Assembly (NCBI GenBank): GCA_016218485.1
Contig: JACRDY010000050.1
Span: 1 to 12,093, forward strand
Direction: 5' to 3'
Length of the DNA stretch: 12,093 nt
From: Candidatus Falkowiibacteriota bacterium
GTDB lineage: Bacteria > Patescibacteriota > Patescibacteriia > JACRDY01
Positions 1-6,597 of this stretch are shown piece by piece. The notes below the pieces were generated by a model. That model was given only the letters and a program-made list of their open reading frames with translations, had not been told where the DNA came from and searched no databases. How positions within the stretch are numbered: the first letter of the stretch is position 1; each line of letters begins with the position of its first letter. The position numbers were made by a program, and so were the translations under genes.

Positions 1-63
1 ATTATTTGGCAAGCCTATGAAAAGCTGATAAACTTAGGCTACACCAAACATTTAATCAAATGA
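1..63 (+). CDS. C-terminal end of an unidentified gene (partial)
   Basis: Frame 1 is open from the window edge to a TGA stop at 61-63 and encodes the last 20 residues of a protein, ending in GYTKHLIK. Only this tail is visible, so the family cannot be named. The next gene starts 3 bases later in the same frame, which suggests one operon. This TGA is the only TGA stop in the window; all other genes end in TAA or TAG. Confidence 0.5.
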   Translation: MIWQAYEKLINLGYTKHLIK

Positions 64-66
64 ACT

Positions 67-954
67 ATGCCAACTCTTGACCCAAAAGTCCTGGCCGACC
101 TGCTCGCGGCGCAACGTAACGAAATCACCGAGTACCACCTGTATACCCGCCTGGCCAAAAAAACTAGAGACAATCATAACCGCGACGTCTTGGCGCGTAT
201 TGCCAGTGACGAACTGCGACACCATAATTTCTGGCAGACCTATACCCAAACTGAAGCCAAACCAAAAATGTTCATGGTCTGGATTTATCTGGTGGTCGCC
301 CGAACATTTGGTCTGACCTTTGGCGTCAAACTGATGGAGAAGGGCGAGGGTCGAGCCAAACGCAACTACCACCGCATCGCCGAGATTCTGCCGGCAGCCA
401 AAGCGATTGCCGAAGAAGAAGACAAACACGAACAGGAGCTGCTCGGTATGCTCCAGGAACAAAAACTCCAGTATATCGGCTCCATTGTCCTCGGCCTCAA
501 CGACGCGCTGGTGGAGCTGACCGGCGCGCTGGCCGGGCTGACGTTCGCGCTCCAGCATACGCGGCTGATTGCCCTGACCGGCTTCATCACCGGCGTGGCC
601 GCGTCATTCTCCATGGCGGCGTCTGAATACCTCTCCATCAAAGCCGAAACGTCTCATGGACACCATGATCGCCATCCGCTGCGCGCCGCCGTCTACACCG
701 GCATTACCTATATCATCACCGTTTTTATCCTCATCCTGCCGTTTATCCTGATAGCGAATGTTTTTACTGCACTGGTCATAACCCTGATGTTAGGCATTAT
801 CATCATTGCCTTATTTAATTTTTACGCCAGTGTCGCCCAGGGCACTAACTTCAAACGCCGCTTTCTGGAAATGGCCCTGCTTAGCCTCGGCGTCTCACTG
901 ATTACCTTCACCATTGGCGTCGTCGTCAGATTATTTTGGCAGATTGAGATTTAG
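67..954 (+). CDS. Ferritin-like domain fused to VIT1/CCC1 family membrane protein
   Basis: A 295-residue protein in two parts. Residues 1-130 form a ferritin/rubrerythrin-like four-helix unit with the usual di-iron ligands: E19 in helix 1, E49-L-R-H52 in helix 2, E91 or E94 in helix 3 and E118-D-K-H121 in helix 4. Residues 136-295 are a VIT1/CCC1 membrane domain starting with GLNDALVELTG (143-153), followed by SMAASEYLS (182-190) and hydrophobic segments near 210-235, 236-255 and 268-290. Known relatives of this fusion (the MbfA type) sit in the cytoplasmic membrane and export or sequester iron or manganese; that role here is inference from the family. The ATG at 67 follows the upstream stop by 3 bases, so co-transcription is likely. 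A hairpin with a T run follows at 974-1007. No clear Shine-Dalgarno sequence is seen. Confidence 0.93.
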   Translation: MPTLDPKVLADLLAAQRNEITEYHLYTRLAKKTRDNHNRDVLARIASDELRHHNFWQTYTQTEAKPKMFMVWIYLVVARTFGLTFGVKLMEKGEGRAKRNYHRIAEILPAAKAIAEEEDKHEQELLGMLQEQKLQYIGSIVLGLNDALVELTGALAGLTFALQHTRLIALTGFITGVAASFSMAASEYLSIKAETSHGHHDRHPLRAAVYTGITYIITVFILILPFILIANVFTALVITLMLGIIIIALFNFYASVAQGTNFKRRFLEMALLSLGVSLITFTIGVVVRLFWQIEI

Positions 955-973
955 GAGAAGGGGAGGGTGAAGC

Positions 974-1007
974 AGAAGAGTTGATATAACTATTCAACTT
1001 CTTTTTT
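974..1007 (+). terminator. Intrinsic terminator after the VIT1-fusion gene
   Basis: AGAAG-AG-TTGA (974-984) pairs with TCAACTTCT (994-1002) as a 9-bp stem with a 2-nt bulge and a 9-nt loop, followed by six T residues (1002-1007). It lies 20 bases past the stop codon. Confidence 0.65.
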
Positions 1008-1026
1008 ATAAGCATGAATAAATTAT

Positions 1027-1152
1027 AAATCAAAAATTCTAAATCCTAAATAAATTCTAAATCATAAATTCAAAATCATAAATTTTAAACCCTGGTTTTG
1101 AATATTTGGATTTTGGTATTAGAATTTATTTAGGATTTAGAATTTTTGATTT
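1027..1152. repeat. 34-bp perfect inverted repeat, AAATCCTAAAT type
   Basis: Bases 1027-1060 are the exact reverse complement of 1119-1152. The 58-base spacer is also partly self-complementary (AAACC at 1087-1091 against GGTTTT at 1094-1099 and beyond), so the unit can fold into one long hairpin. The core AAATCCTAAAT recurs in the arms around the S23-type gene at 4586-4978. A promoter-like 19-bp motif plus extended -10 (1200 down to 1162) points into the right arm. No reading frame is present. It is too long and too AT-rich for an ordinary terminator; I read it as a mobile-element remnant or MITE-like unit. Confidence 0.8.
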
Positions 1153-1161
1153 GGTGCTTTG

Positions 1162-1200
1162 AGTATAACAGAACTTTAATAAAATATTTCTAAACTCTTA
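1162..1200 (-). promoter_or_regulatory. Promoter-like repeat copy 1 (19-bp motif plus extended -10)
   Basis: On the - strand, TAAGAGTTTAGAAATATTT (1200-1182) is followed after 14 bases by TATACT (1167-1162) preceded by TGT, an extended -10. The same motif at the same spacing occurs at 4513-4551 and 6101-6139. The predicted start near 1155 lies at the edge of the 34-bp inverted repeat, so an RNA from here would consist of that hairpin. Confidence 0.5.
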
Positions 1201-1240
1201 CCTGCCCCCTACCCACTACTCCCTACTCTTTATCTCACTT
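1199..1240. other. Pyrimidine-rich tract
   Basis: The + strand here is almost only C and T with scattered A, made of CCCTAC-like words. It sits between the inverted repeat and the ftsK promoter. I see no gene in it. Confidence 0.5.
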
Positions 1241-1264
1241 TTCCTAGTATTTTTCGCTCAAATA

Positions 1265-1273
1265 TGCTATAAT
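1265..1273 (+). promoter_or_regulatory. Extended -10 promoter of ftsK
   Basis: TGCTATAAT is a perfect extended -10 (TATAAT at 1268-1273). No good -35 is seen at the usual distance. The predicted start near 1280 leaves a leader of about 18 bases before the ATG at 1298, with no Shine-Dalgarno sequence. Confidence 0.65.
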
Positions 1274-1297
1274 ACGGAAAGTTAATTATCCTCAATT

Positions 1298-3697
1298 ATG
1301 GCCAGAAAACGGAGAGTGGGGCGTCCCCGCGGCAGCAGTAAAAAATCATCATACCGCCAACGGGATGAAAATTTTGATGATGAAGATTTTGCTCCGCTCT
1401 TGAGCCCGGAGACCCGCCGCGGCATTGCCATTATCCTCTTCCTGGTACTAGCGGCCATCTCCATCTTGAGCCTCTTCGGCATCGCCGGCGTGCTCGGTGT
1501 CTCCATCAAGTATGCGCTGGGGCAGCTCTTTGGCGCAGCCACCTGGCTCTTCCCCATCATCCTCCTCATACTCTCCTACCTGATTATTCTGCCCAACCGC
1601 TACGCCATCGGCTTCATCAACTACTTCGGTGTTTTTCTGTTTGTCATCAGTTTCAATGGTCTGCTGCACCTGCGCCTGCCGCTGGACAGCGCCATTGAGG
1701 CAGCGGCCGCCGGACATGGCGGCGGCTACCTCGGCCTGCTGCTCTCCTGGCCGCTGCAGCGCCTCATGGGTCTGTGGGCCAGCCTGATCGTGCTCGTCGC
1801 GCTCCTCTTGATCGGGCTGATGATCGCCTTTAATACTTCATTCAGCGGCGTAGCGGGCAAGAGCAAAGCCGTCGGCGGACTCTTCAGCCGTCTCCATCAG
1901 AGATTTGCCTCTGATAGTGATGATGAAGAATACTATAGCCAAGATGACGAGGAAGATTACAGCGATAGTGCCACTGAAACACTGCTAGCGGAGGCTGCTG
2001 TTGAAACGCCGACCGTTGCGGCAGGAGCGCCGAATAGCGAGGCAAAACAATTTAGCAGTAAAACAGTCAATGAACCAAAACCGATACTCGCCAAAAAATA
2101 CAAAAAAATAGACATTCCTCTCGATCTCCTGATGGAGCAAACCGATAAGCCGCTGGCCGGCGACATCAAGGCTAACCAGGATCGCATCCAGAAAACCCTG
2201 GAAAATTTTGGCATCGCGGTAGAAATGGGAGAAGTCAGCGTCGGGCCGACCGTCACCCAGTACACCATCAAGCCAGCCGAAGGCGTCAAGCTGTCGCAAA
2301 TCACCACGCTGCACAATGACCTGGCGCTGGCGCTGGCCGCTCACCCCATCCGCATTGAGGCGCCCATCCCCGGCAAGTCGCTGGTCGGTATTGAGGTGCC
2401 CAACCAGAGTATCGCCACGGTGGGCCTGCGAGATATCTTGGCCAGTAAAGAATTCGCCACCCGCAAATCAAGCATCTCGGTGGTGCTGGGCAAAGACGTG
2501 GCCGGTACGCCCTGGATTGGCAATATGACCACCATGCCGCATATGCTGATCGCCGGCGCCACCGGCAGCGGAAAAACCGTCTGCATCAATTCTATTATCA
2601 TCAGCCTGCTCTACCAGAACAGCCCGTCGTCCCTGCGGCTCATCCTGGTGGACCCGAAACGGGTGGAGCTGCCCGTCTACAACGGCGTGCCGCACCTCTT
2701 GACTCCCGTCATCACTGACGTCAAAAAAACCATCAACGCGCTCAAATGGCTCATCAGCGAGATGGATCGCCGGTTTGAGCTCCTGGCCAAAACCGGACAC
2801 CGCGACATTCACTCATTCAACAAAACTTCCAAAGACAAGATGCCCTACCTGGTGCTGATCATTGATGAATTAGCCGACCTGATGCAGACGTCAGCCAACG
2901 AAGTGGAAGGTTACATTATTCGCCTGGCACAGCTGGCGCGCGCCACCGGCATTCACCTGGTACTGGCGACACAGCGCCCCAGCGTGGACGTCATCACCGG
3001 TCTGATTAAGGCCAACGTTACCACCCGGATCGCCTTCGCGGTCGCCTCCGGCACTGACTCGCGCACCATCCTGGACCACGCCGGCGCCGAAAAACTGCTA
3101 GGGCGTGGCGATATGCTCTATATCACCGCCAGCCTGTCTAAGCCCAAACGGCTCCAAGGCGTCTTTGTCTCCGATGATGAAATTCGCCGCGTGGTGGAAT
3201 ACATTAAGGGGCAAAACGGCCAGCCGGATTATGACGCCAGTATCACCGAAAAACCGGCCAGCGCCGGTAACGGTCTGGACTATAACGGAGACGGTGACGA
3301 TCTCTTGGAAGAAGCCAGAGACCTAGTCATCACAGCCGGCAAAGCCTCGGCCTCATACCTGCAGCGTCGGCTGCGCATCGGCTACGCCCGCGCCGCGCGC
3401 CTATTGGATCTCCTGGAAAACGAGGGAATTATCGGACCGGCCGACGGCGCCCGACCCCGTGACGTCCTCATTACCACCGAGGAGGATTTGGATCAAAACA
3501 GCCTGAACGACGATGAGGCAAATATTGAATATGAGGAAACCGACGATGATGATACGGCAGAGAGCGAAGAGAGCGCCACTGACACTACCGAGGCAGCAGC
3601 CGTATTGGCTGAAGCGGCAGAGGCATCGGCAGACGATCAACCGACTGATGCTGACGATGCGGATGACGAGGACATCAACAAACACGAGCTGATCTAA
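1298..3697 (+). CDS. ftsK: DNA translocase FtsK (FtsK/SpoIIIE family)
   Basis: A 799-residue motor that pumps chromosomal DNA through the closing division septum. Order of parts: a basic N-terminus (1-20); about four membrane segments near 42-66, 72-97, 100-122 and 155-180; an acidic linker near 206-230; then the motor, with Walker A GATGSGKT at 420-427 and Walker B LVLIIDELADL at 518-528 (D523, E524); and a winged-helix gamma domain near 668-726 that in known FtsK proteins reads polar DNA motifs. The protein does not stop after gamma: roughly 70 more residues follow, very rich in D, E, T and A, which is unusual. The start is fixed by the extended -10 at 1268-1273. The HTH_25 membrane protein gene follows 95 bases later behind a hairpin repeat. 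Confidence 0.97.
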   Translation: MARKRRVGRPRGSSKKSSYRQRDENFDDEDFAPLLSPETRRGIAIILFLVLAAISILSLFGIAGVLGVSIKYALGQLFGAATWLFPIILLILSYLIILPNRYAIGFINYFGVFLFVISFNGLLHLRLPLDSAIEAAAAGHGGGYLGLLLSWPLQRLMGLWASLIVLVALLLIGLMIAFNTSFSGVAGKSKAVGGLFSRLHQRFASDSDDEEYYSQDDEEDYSDSATETLLAEAAVETPTVAAGAPNSEAKQFSSKTVNEPKPILAKKYKKIDIPLDLLMEQTDKPLAGDIKANQDRIQKTLENFGIAVEMGEVSVGPTVTQYTIKPAEGVKLSQITTLHNDLALALAAHPIRIEAPIPGKSLVGIEVPNQSIATVGLRDILASKEFATRKSSISVVLGKDVAGTPWIGNMTTMPHMLIAGATGSGKTVCINSIIISLLYQNSPSSLRLILVDPKRVELPVYNGVPHLLTPVITDVKKTINALKWLISEMDRRFELLAKTGHRDIHSFNKTSKDKMPYLVLIIDELADLMQTSANEVEGYIIRLAQLARATGIHLVLATQRPSVDVITGLIKANVTTRIAFAVASGTDSRTILDHAGAEKLLGRGDMLYITASLSKPKRLQGVFVSDDEIRRVVEYIKGQNGQPDYDASITEKPASAGNGLDYNGDGDDLLEEARDLVITAGKASASYLQRRLRIGYARAARLLDLLENEGIIGPADGARPRDVLITTEEDLDQNSLNDDEANIEYEETDDDDTAESEESATDTTEAAAVLAEAAEASADDQPTDADDADDEDINKHELI

Positions 3698-3702
3698 ATA
3701 CG

Positions 3703-3792
3703 AATAGCTCAAAGCACAAAGCTCAAAGCACCTAGCGAATAACTACTAGAGTGTTGGTGTGGCTCTGCGCTTTGTGCTTTGAGCTATTTTTT
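3703..3792 (+). repeat. AGCTCAAAGCAC hairpin repeat, copy 1, with T run
   Basis: Bases 3703-3722 are the exact reverse complement of 3769-3788 (20 bp), with a 46-base loop. GCTCAAAGCAC is directly repeated within the left arm (3707-3717 and 3721-3731). The right arm runs into six T residues (3787-3792) immediately before the ATG at 3793, so it could also terminate the ftsK transcript. A related copy lies at 6631-6703 and shares CTCTGCGCTTTGTGCT with it. Confidence 0.75.
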
Positions 3793-4515
3793 ATGAATTT
3801 CACTACCAAGCAAGTCAGCGCCACCCTGACCGTGGCCGAAATCCTGTCCGCCGCTCGGAAAGAGCAGGGCGTGGATTTAGAGAAAATAGAAAAATTTTTG
3901 AAAATCAACAAAAAATATCTCCGCGCGCTGGAAGACGGTCGCTATGATATTCTGCCCAGTCTCATCTACACCAAAAATTTCGCCAAAACCTACGGCGAGT
4001 ACCTCGGTCTGGACACTGAACACCTCGGCGAGCTGATTGAGAAAGAGCTGGGAATTGTCAACCAATTGAGTCCGCAGCGTGATCAGCCGATAGAGCCGGA
4101 GTACCTCCAGAGTAAAATACTCCTGACCCCAAAAATGATCCGCTATGGTCTGGCCATCACTCTGGCGCTGACCTGCCTCGGCTACCTTAGCTGGCAGGTC
4201 AATGCCATCTTTTCTTCCCCGCGGCTGTCCCTGACCGAGCCACAGCCTGATTTGATTACTCAACAAAATTCTATTACTGTCATAGGTGACACCCTGCCGG
4301 AGATTGATCTCTTGATCAATAACCAGACCGTGCTGACCGATCCGGCCGGTCACTTTACCGTAGCGCTGGATCTGCAGACCGGGCTCAATACCATTACGGT
4401 CAGCGCCAAAAAGAAACACAGCCAGCCGAGCATACTCACCCGTCAAGTGCTCTACCAACCGATAGAGGTGATTGAGGGAACGGCGCCGGAAAACCCAGCA
4501 AAACCGGAGCTATAG
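3793..4515 (+). CDS. RodZ-like HTH_25 membrane protein with Ig-like extracellular domain
   Basis: A 240-residue bitopic protein. Residues about 12-75 form a RodZ-type helix-turn-helix (TVAEILSAARKEQGVDLEKI, then LEDGRYDILPS and a YTKNFAKTYGEYLGLD stretch). A single membrane segment follows near 113-137 (MIRYGLAITLALTCLGYLSW), then an extracellular part with a beta-rich fold (near 160-215) like the bacterial Ig-like/glucodextranase-B modules common in such proteins. In RodZ the HTH binds MreB; no mreB is in view, so a cell-shape role is inference. I chose the ATG at 3793: an upstream GTG at 3751 would add 14 residues encoded by the hairpin repeat. It lies between ftsK and the S23-type gene; its TAG stop (4513-4515) overlaps the promoter-like motif copy 2. 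Confidence 0.88.
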   Translation: MNFTTKQVSATLTVAEILSAARKEQGVDLEKIEKFLKINKKYLRALEDGRYDILPSLIYTKNFAKTYGEYLGLDTEHLGELIEKELGIVNQLSPQRDQPIEPEYLQSKILLTPKMIRYGLAITLALTCLGYLSWQVNAIFSSPRLSLTEPQPDLITQQNSITVIGDTLPEIDLLINNQTVLTDPAGHFTVALDLQTGLNTITVSAKKKHSQPSILTRQVLYQPIEVIEGTAPENPAKPEL

Positions 4516-4551
4516 GAGTTTAGAAATATTTTAACTATGGTGTGGTAGAGT
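4513..4551 (+). promoter_or_regulatory. Promoter-like repeat copy 2, upstream of the S23-type gene
   Basis: GAGTTTAGAAATATTT (4516-4531) is followed after 14 bases by TAGAGT (4546-4551) preceded by TGG. This matches the copies at 1200-1162 and 6101-6139, although this -10 is the weakest of the three. A start near 4558 would give the S23-type gene a leader of about 28 bases consisting of the left repeat arm. Confidence 0.45.
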
Positions 4552-4555
4552 TAGA

Positions 4556-4990
4556 TATAAGATTAAGGATTAAAGATTTAAGAATATGTCTAGCCCTGCT
4601 GTAAAAATAAAAAATTTTACTGATTTAATTACCTGGCAAGAAGCCCATAAACTCGTTATTCTTATTTACACGATAACAAAAAACTTCCCGAGCGAGGAGA
4701 AATTCGGTCTCATCAGCCAAATGCGACGTTCAGCCATATCCATCAGCTCCAACATCGCTGAAGGATTTGGACGCCAAGGGTATAAAGAAAAAATCAAATT
4801 TTACTATTTAGCTCAAGGATCATTGACGGAATTAAAAAATCAGATCATAATCGCGTACGATATTCACTACCTTGCTCAAGAAAAATTTACCGAAATAACA
4901 GAACAAATCAACCACGCTCACCGATTACTGCAAGGGCTGATCACTAAATCAAAAACATTCTTAAATCCTAAATCTTAAATCTTGATTCTC
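4556..4990 (+). repeat. Inverted-repeat unit enclosing the S23-type gene
   Basis: GATTTAAGAAT at 4575-4585, touching the start codon, is the exact reverse complement of ATTCTTAAATC at 4957-4967. The arms continue imperfectly outward (4556-4574 and 4968-4988) through AAATCCTAAAT-like words. The right arm encodes the last residues of the enclosed protein (FLNPKS) and its stop codon, so gene and repeat are one unit. Together with the promoter copy at 4513-4551 this looks like a small inserted element between the RodZ-like gene and recA. That it moves is inference: no transposase or target duplication is visible. Confidence 0.6.
4586..4978 (+). CDS. Four-helix-bundle protein (S23/TIGR02436 type)
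   Basis: A 130-residue protein of the family first seen as ORFs in 23S rRNA intervening sequences. Family features are clear: DLITWQEAHKL near 13-23, a FPSEEKFGLISQMRRSAISI stretch near 34-53, SNIAEGFGRQ near 54-63, and LAQGSLTELKNQIIIAYDI near 75-93. Helical bundles of this family form small oligomers and a related version (Avd) assists diversity-generating retroelements; neither an rRNA gene nor a reverse transcriptase is present here, so its job is unknown. The start ATG touches the left repeat arm and the C-terminal FLNPKS is written by the right arm. recA starts 19 bases after the stop, so the unit may supply or interrupt transcription into recA. Confidence 0.92.
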   Translation: MSSPAVKIKNFTDLITWQEAHKLVILIYTITKNFPSEEKFGLISQMRRSAISISSNIAEGFGRQGYKEKIKFYYLAQGSLTELKNQIIIAYDIHYLAQEKFTEITEQINHAHRLLQGLITKSKTFLNPKS

Positions 4991-4997
4991 TAAACAT

Positions 4998-6020
4998 ATG
5001 TCTACTAAAAAACTCACCGACGCGCAAATCTCACGCGTCCAATCAACAGAAGAGGCTATTAATCAAATCCGGCAGCGCTTTGGCGAAGGCTCCATTATGA
5101 AACTGGGGGAAGCCAAAGCCATGAACGTGGAGGTCGTGCCCACCGGCTGTCTGTCGCTGGATATTGCGCTCGGCGCCGGCGGTATGCCCCGCGGCCGGGT
5201 GATTGAAGTCTACGGCCCGGAAGCCTCGGGTAAAACCACGCTCGCGCTCCATACTATTGCTGAAGTCCAGAAACTGGGCGGCGTCGCGGCCTTTGTGGAC
5301 GCGGAACACGCGCTGGACCCGGCCTATGCCGCCCGGATCGGCGTCCAAACCGATGATCTACTCGTTAGCCAGCCTGAATCGGGCGAACAGGCACTGGATA
5401 TCGTAGAAACACTGGTACGCTCTAACGGCGTGGATGTCATTGTCGTCGACTCGGTAGCGGCGCTGACTCCCCGAGCGGAAATTGAGGGTCAAATGGGCGA
5501 CACGCACATGGCGCTGCAGGCGCGTCTGATGTCGCAGGCCCTGCGCAAACTGACTGCTATTGTCAGTAAGAGCAAAACCGTCATTATCTTCATCAACCAA
5601 ACCCGACAAAAGATCGGCGTCTTCTTCGGCAACCCCGAGACGACAACCGGCGGCACCGCGCTCAAATTCTACTGCTCCGTCCGCGTGGAAGTCCGCCGCG
5701 CCGCGCAGATCAAACAGGGCGACAACGTCGTCGGCAACCGCGTCAAAGTTAAAGTCGTTAAGAACAAAGTGGCGCCGCCATTTCGCACCTGTGAGTTTGA
5801 TATCATGTACAATGAAGGTATTTCTCTATCCGGTGACATTGTGGACTTGGGACTGGAACACAAAGTCATCGTCAAAAACGGCAACACCTTCCAGTACGGC
5901 GTGACCAAACTCGGCGTCGGACGAGAAAACGCCAAACAATTCTTACGTGAAAATATCCCGCTGATGAAAGAGCTCCGAGAAAAAATCTGGACGGAAGTGC
6001 GCAGCAAGCAACAGGTGTAG
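4998..6020 (+). CDS. recA: Recombinase RecA
   Basis: A 340-residue ATP-dependent strand-exchange protein for homologous recombination and, in many bacteria, the DNA-damage response. Visible: N-terminal oligomerisation helix (about 1-30), Walker A GPEASGKT at 73-80, the VDAEHALDP catalytic-glutamate region near 100-108, Walker B VIVVDSVAAL near 146-155, loop L1 (EIEGQMGDTHMALQARLMSQ), and loop L2 with IGVFFGNPETTTGG. Small differences from the E. coli type are F for M before FGNPETTTGG and T for N in GGTALKFY. The C-terminus ends at RSKQQV without the usual acidic tail. The start ATG lies 19 bases after the S23-type gene, with no own promoter or Shine-Dalgarno sequence evident. No LexA box could be recognised. 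A terminator follows at 6037-6074. Confidence 0.98.
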   Translation: MSTKKLTDAQISRVQSTEEAINQIRQRFGEGSIMKLGEAKAMNVEVVPTGCLSLDIALGAGGMPRGRVIEVYGPEASGKTTLALHTIAEVQKLGGVAAFVDAEHALDPAYAARIGVQTDDLLVSQPESGEQALDIVETLVRSNGVDVIVVDSVAALTPRAEIEGQMGDTHMALQARLMSQALRKLTAIVSKSKTVIIFINQTRQKIGVFFGNPETTTGGTALKFYCSVRVEVRRAAQIKQGDNVVGNRVKVKVVKNKVAPPFRTCEFDIMYNEGISLSGDIVDLGLEHKVIVKNGNTFQYGVTKLGVGRENAKQFLRENIPLMKELREKIWTEVRSKQQV

Positions 6021-6036
6021 TTGCTCCGTATTAAAC

Positions 6037-6074
6037 AAAAAGCTCCATCTGCCACCCGGCCGGGGAGCTTTTTT
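6037..6074 (+). terminator. Intrinsic terminator after recA
   Basis: AAAAGCTCC (6037-6046 region) pairs with GGAGCTTTT (6064-6072) around a C/G-rich loop, followed by a T run ending at 6074. The A and T runs on both flanks would let it work in either direction. Confidence 0.85.
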
Positions 6075-6100
6075 GATGTTTCACTGGGGATAATTACCCT

Positions 6101-6139
6101 TAAGAGTTTAGAAATATTTAATCTTTATTTTGCTATAGT
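6101..6139 (+). promoter_or_regulatory. Promoter-like repeat copy 3, upstream of the coiled-coil gene
   Basis: TAAGAGTTTAGAAATATTT (6101-6119) is followed after 14 or 15 bases by TATAGT (6134-6139) preceded by TGC, an extended -10. It matches the copies at 1200-1162 and 4513-4551. A start here would be near 6146, giving a leader of about 30 bases. Confidence 0.5.
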
Positions 6140-6167
6140 TGACGTATGCTACTCCTAAGTTTATAAT
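6139..6167 (+). promoter_or_regulatory. Near-consensus promoter for a leaderless mRNA
   Basis: TTGACG (6139-6144), 17 bases, TATAAT (6162-6167). The predicted first base, near 6174, is 2 bases before the ATG at 6176, so the mRNA would have practically no leader. It partly overlaps the TATAGT of promoter copy 3, so the two could compete. Confidence 0.7.
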
Positions 6168-6175
6168 GAACCAAT

Positions 6176-6577
6176 ATGAGTCACACAGTCACCACTAATG
6201 AAATCTTGGAAGCGATTAACGAGTTATCCACGCAGATGGATCAACGATTTTTGGGCGTGGATGGCCGACTCGATGGCGTGGATGGCCGACTCGATGGCAT
6301 TGATAACCGACTCGATGGCGTGGATGGCCGACTCGATGGCATTGATAACCGGCTCGATGGAATGGATCAACGTTTTGGCAGAATTGAAGCCACGATGGTC
6401 ACCAAAGATTACCTTGACCGAAAAATGGCTCAACAAAAAGGCGAGTTGATTGTCCTGATGCGCAAAGCCGACAAAAAAGTTAAAGCGATCGTTGACCGAC
6501 TAACCATGAAACATATTTATTCCGCTAAAGAGAAAGCTGCTTTTTACAGTATGGAACCGTTCCAAGAGCAGCCATAA
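6176..6577 (+). CDS. Small coiled-coil protein with heptad repeats
   Basis: A 133-residue protein, family not recognised. Residues 21-69 are seven consecutive heptads: MDQRFLG, then VDGRLDG or IDNRLDG five times, then MDQRFGR. Hydrophobic residues recur in 4-3 spacing (V28, L32, V35, L39), which predicts an oligomeric coiled coil. The C-terminal third is basic and helical (YLDRKMAQQKGELIVLMRKA) and there is no signal peptide or membrane segment, so it is probably cytoplasmic. The five central heptads are 21-bp near-identical DNA repeats (6257-6361). The start is supported by TATAAT at 6162-6167. It stands alone between the recA terminator and its own terminator at 6598-6626. Similar short proteins are often annotated as hypothetical. 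Confidence 0.85.
   Translation: MSHTVTTNEILEAINELSTQMDQRFLGVDGRLDGVDGRLDGIDNRLDGVDGRLDGIDNRLDGMDQRFGRIEATMVTKDYLDRKMAQQKGELIVLMRKADKKVKAIVDRLTMKHIYSAKEKAAFYSMEPFQEQP
6257..6361 (+). repeat. Five tandem 21-bp repeats inside the coiled-coil gene
   Basis: Units start at 6257, 6278, 6299, 6320 and 6341. Units 1, 2 and 4 are identical; units 3 and 5 share another variant (ATTGATAACCG start), so the last four also form two 42-bp units. This near-identity suggests recent copy-number change by slippage or recombination, always in whole heptads. Confidence 0.95.
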
Positions 6578-6597
6578 AACATTCACTAGTATATATT

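Noticed and set aside
61..66. Possible TGA readthrough joining the upstream gene to the VIT1 fusion, as both are in one frame
   Set aside because: No other gene has an in-frame TGA, and the ATG at 67 begins a complete ferritin-like domain.
52..558. Long antisense frame over the VIT1-fusion gene
   Set aside because: It is a shadow of the coding strand with no recognisable domain; similar shadows over ftsK, recA and the membrane protein were dismissed for the same reason.
3751..3792. GTG start that would lengthen the RodZ-like protein by 14 residues
   Set aside because: The added codons lie inside the hairpin repeat and encode a Cys/Phe-rich stretch foreign to HTH_25 proteins; the ATG at 3793 fits the family.
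6224..6436. Open frames on the other strand and in another frame across the 21-bp repeats
   Set aside because: A 21-bp repeat without stops keeps several frames open; they have no promoter and simply mirror the repeat.
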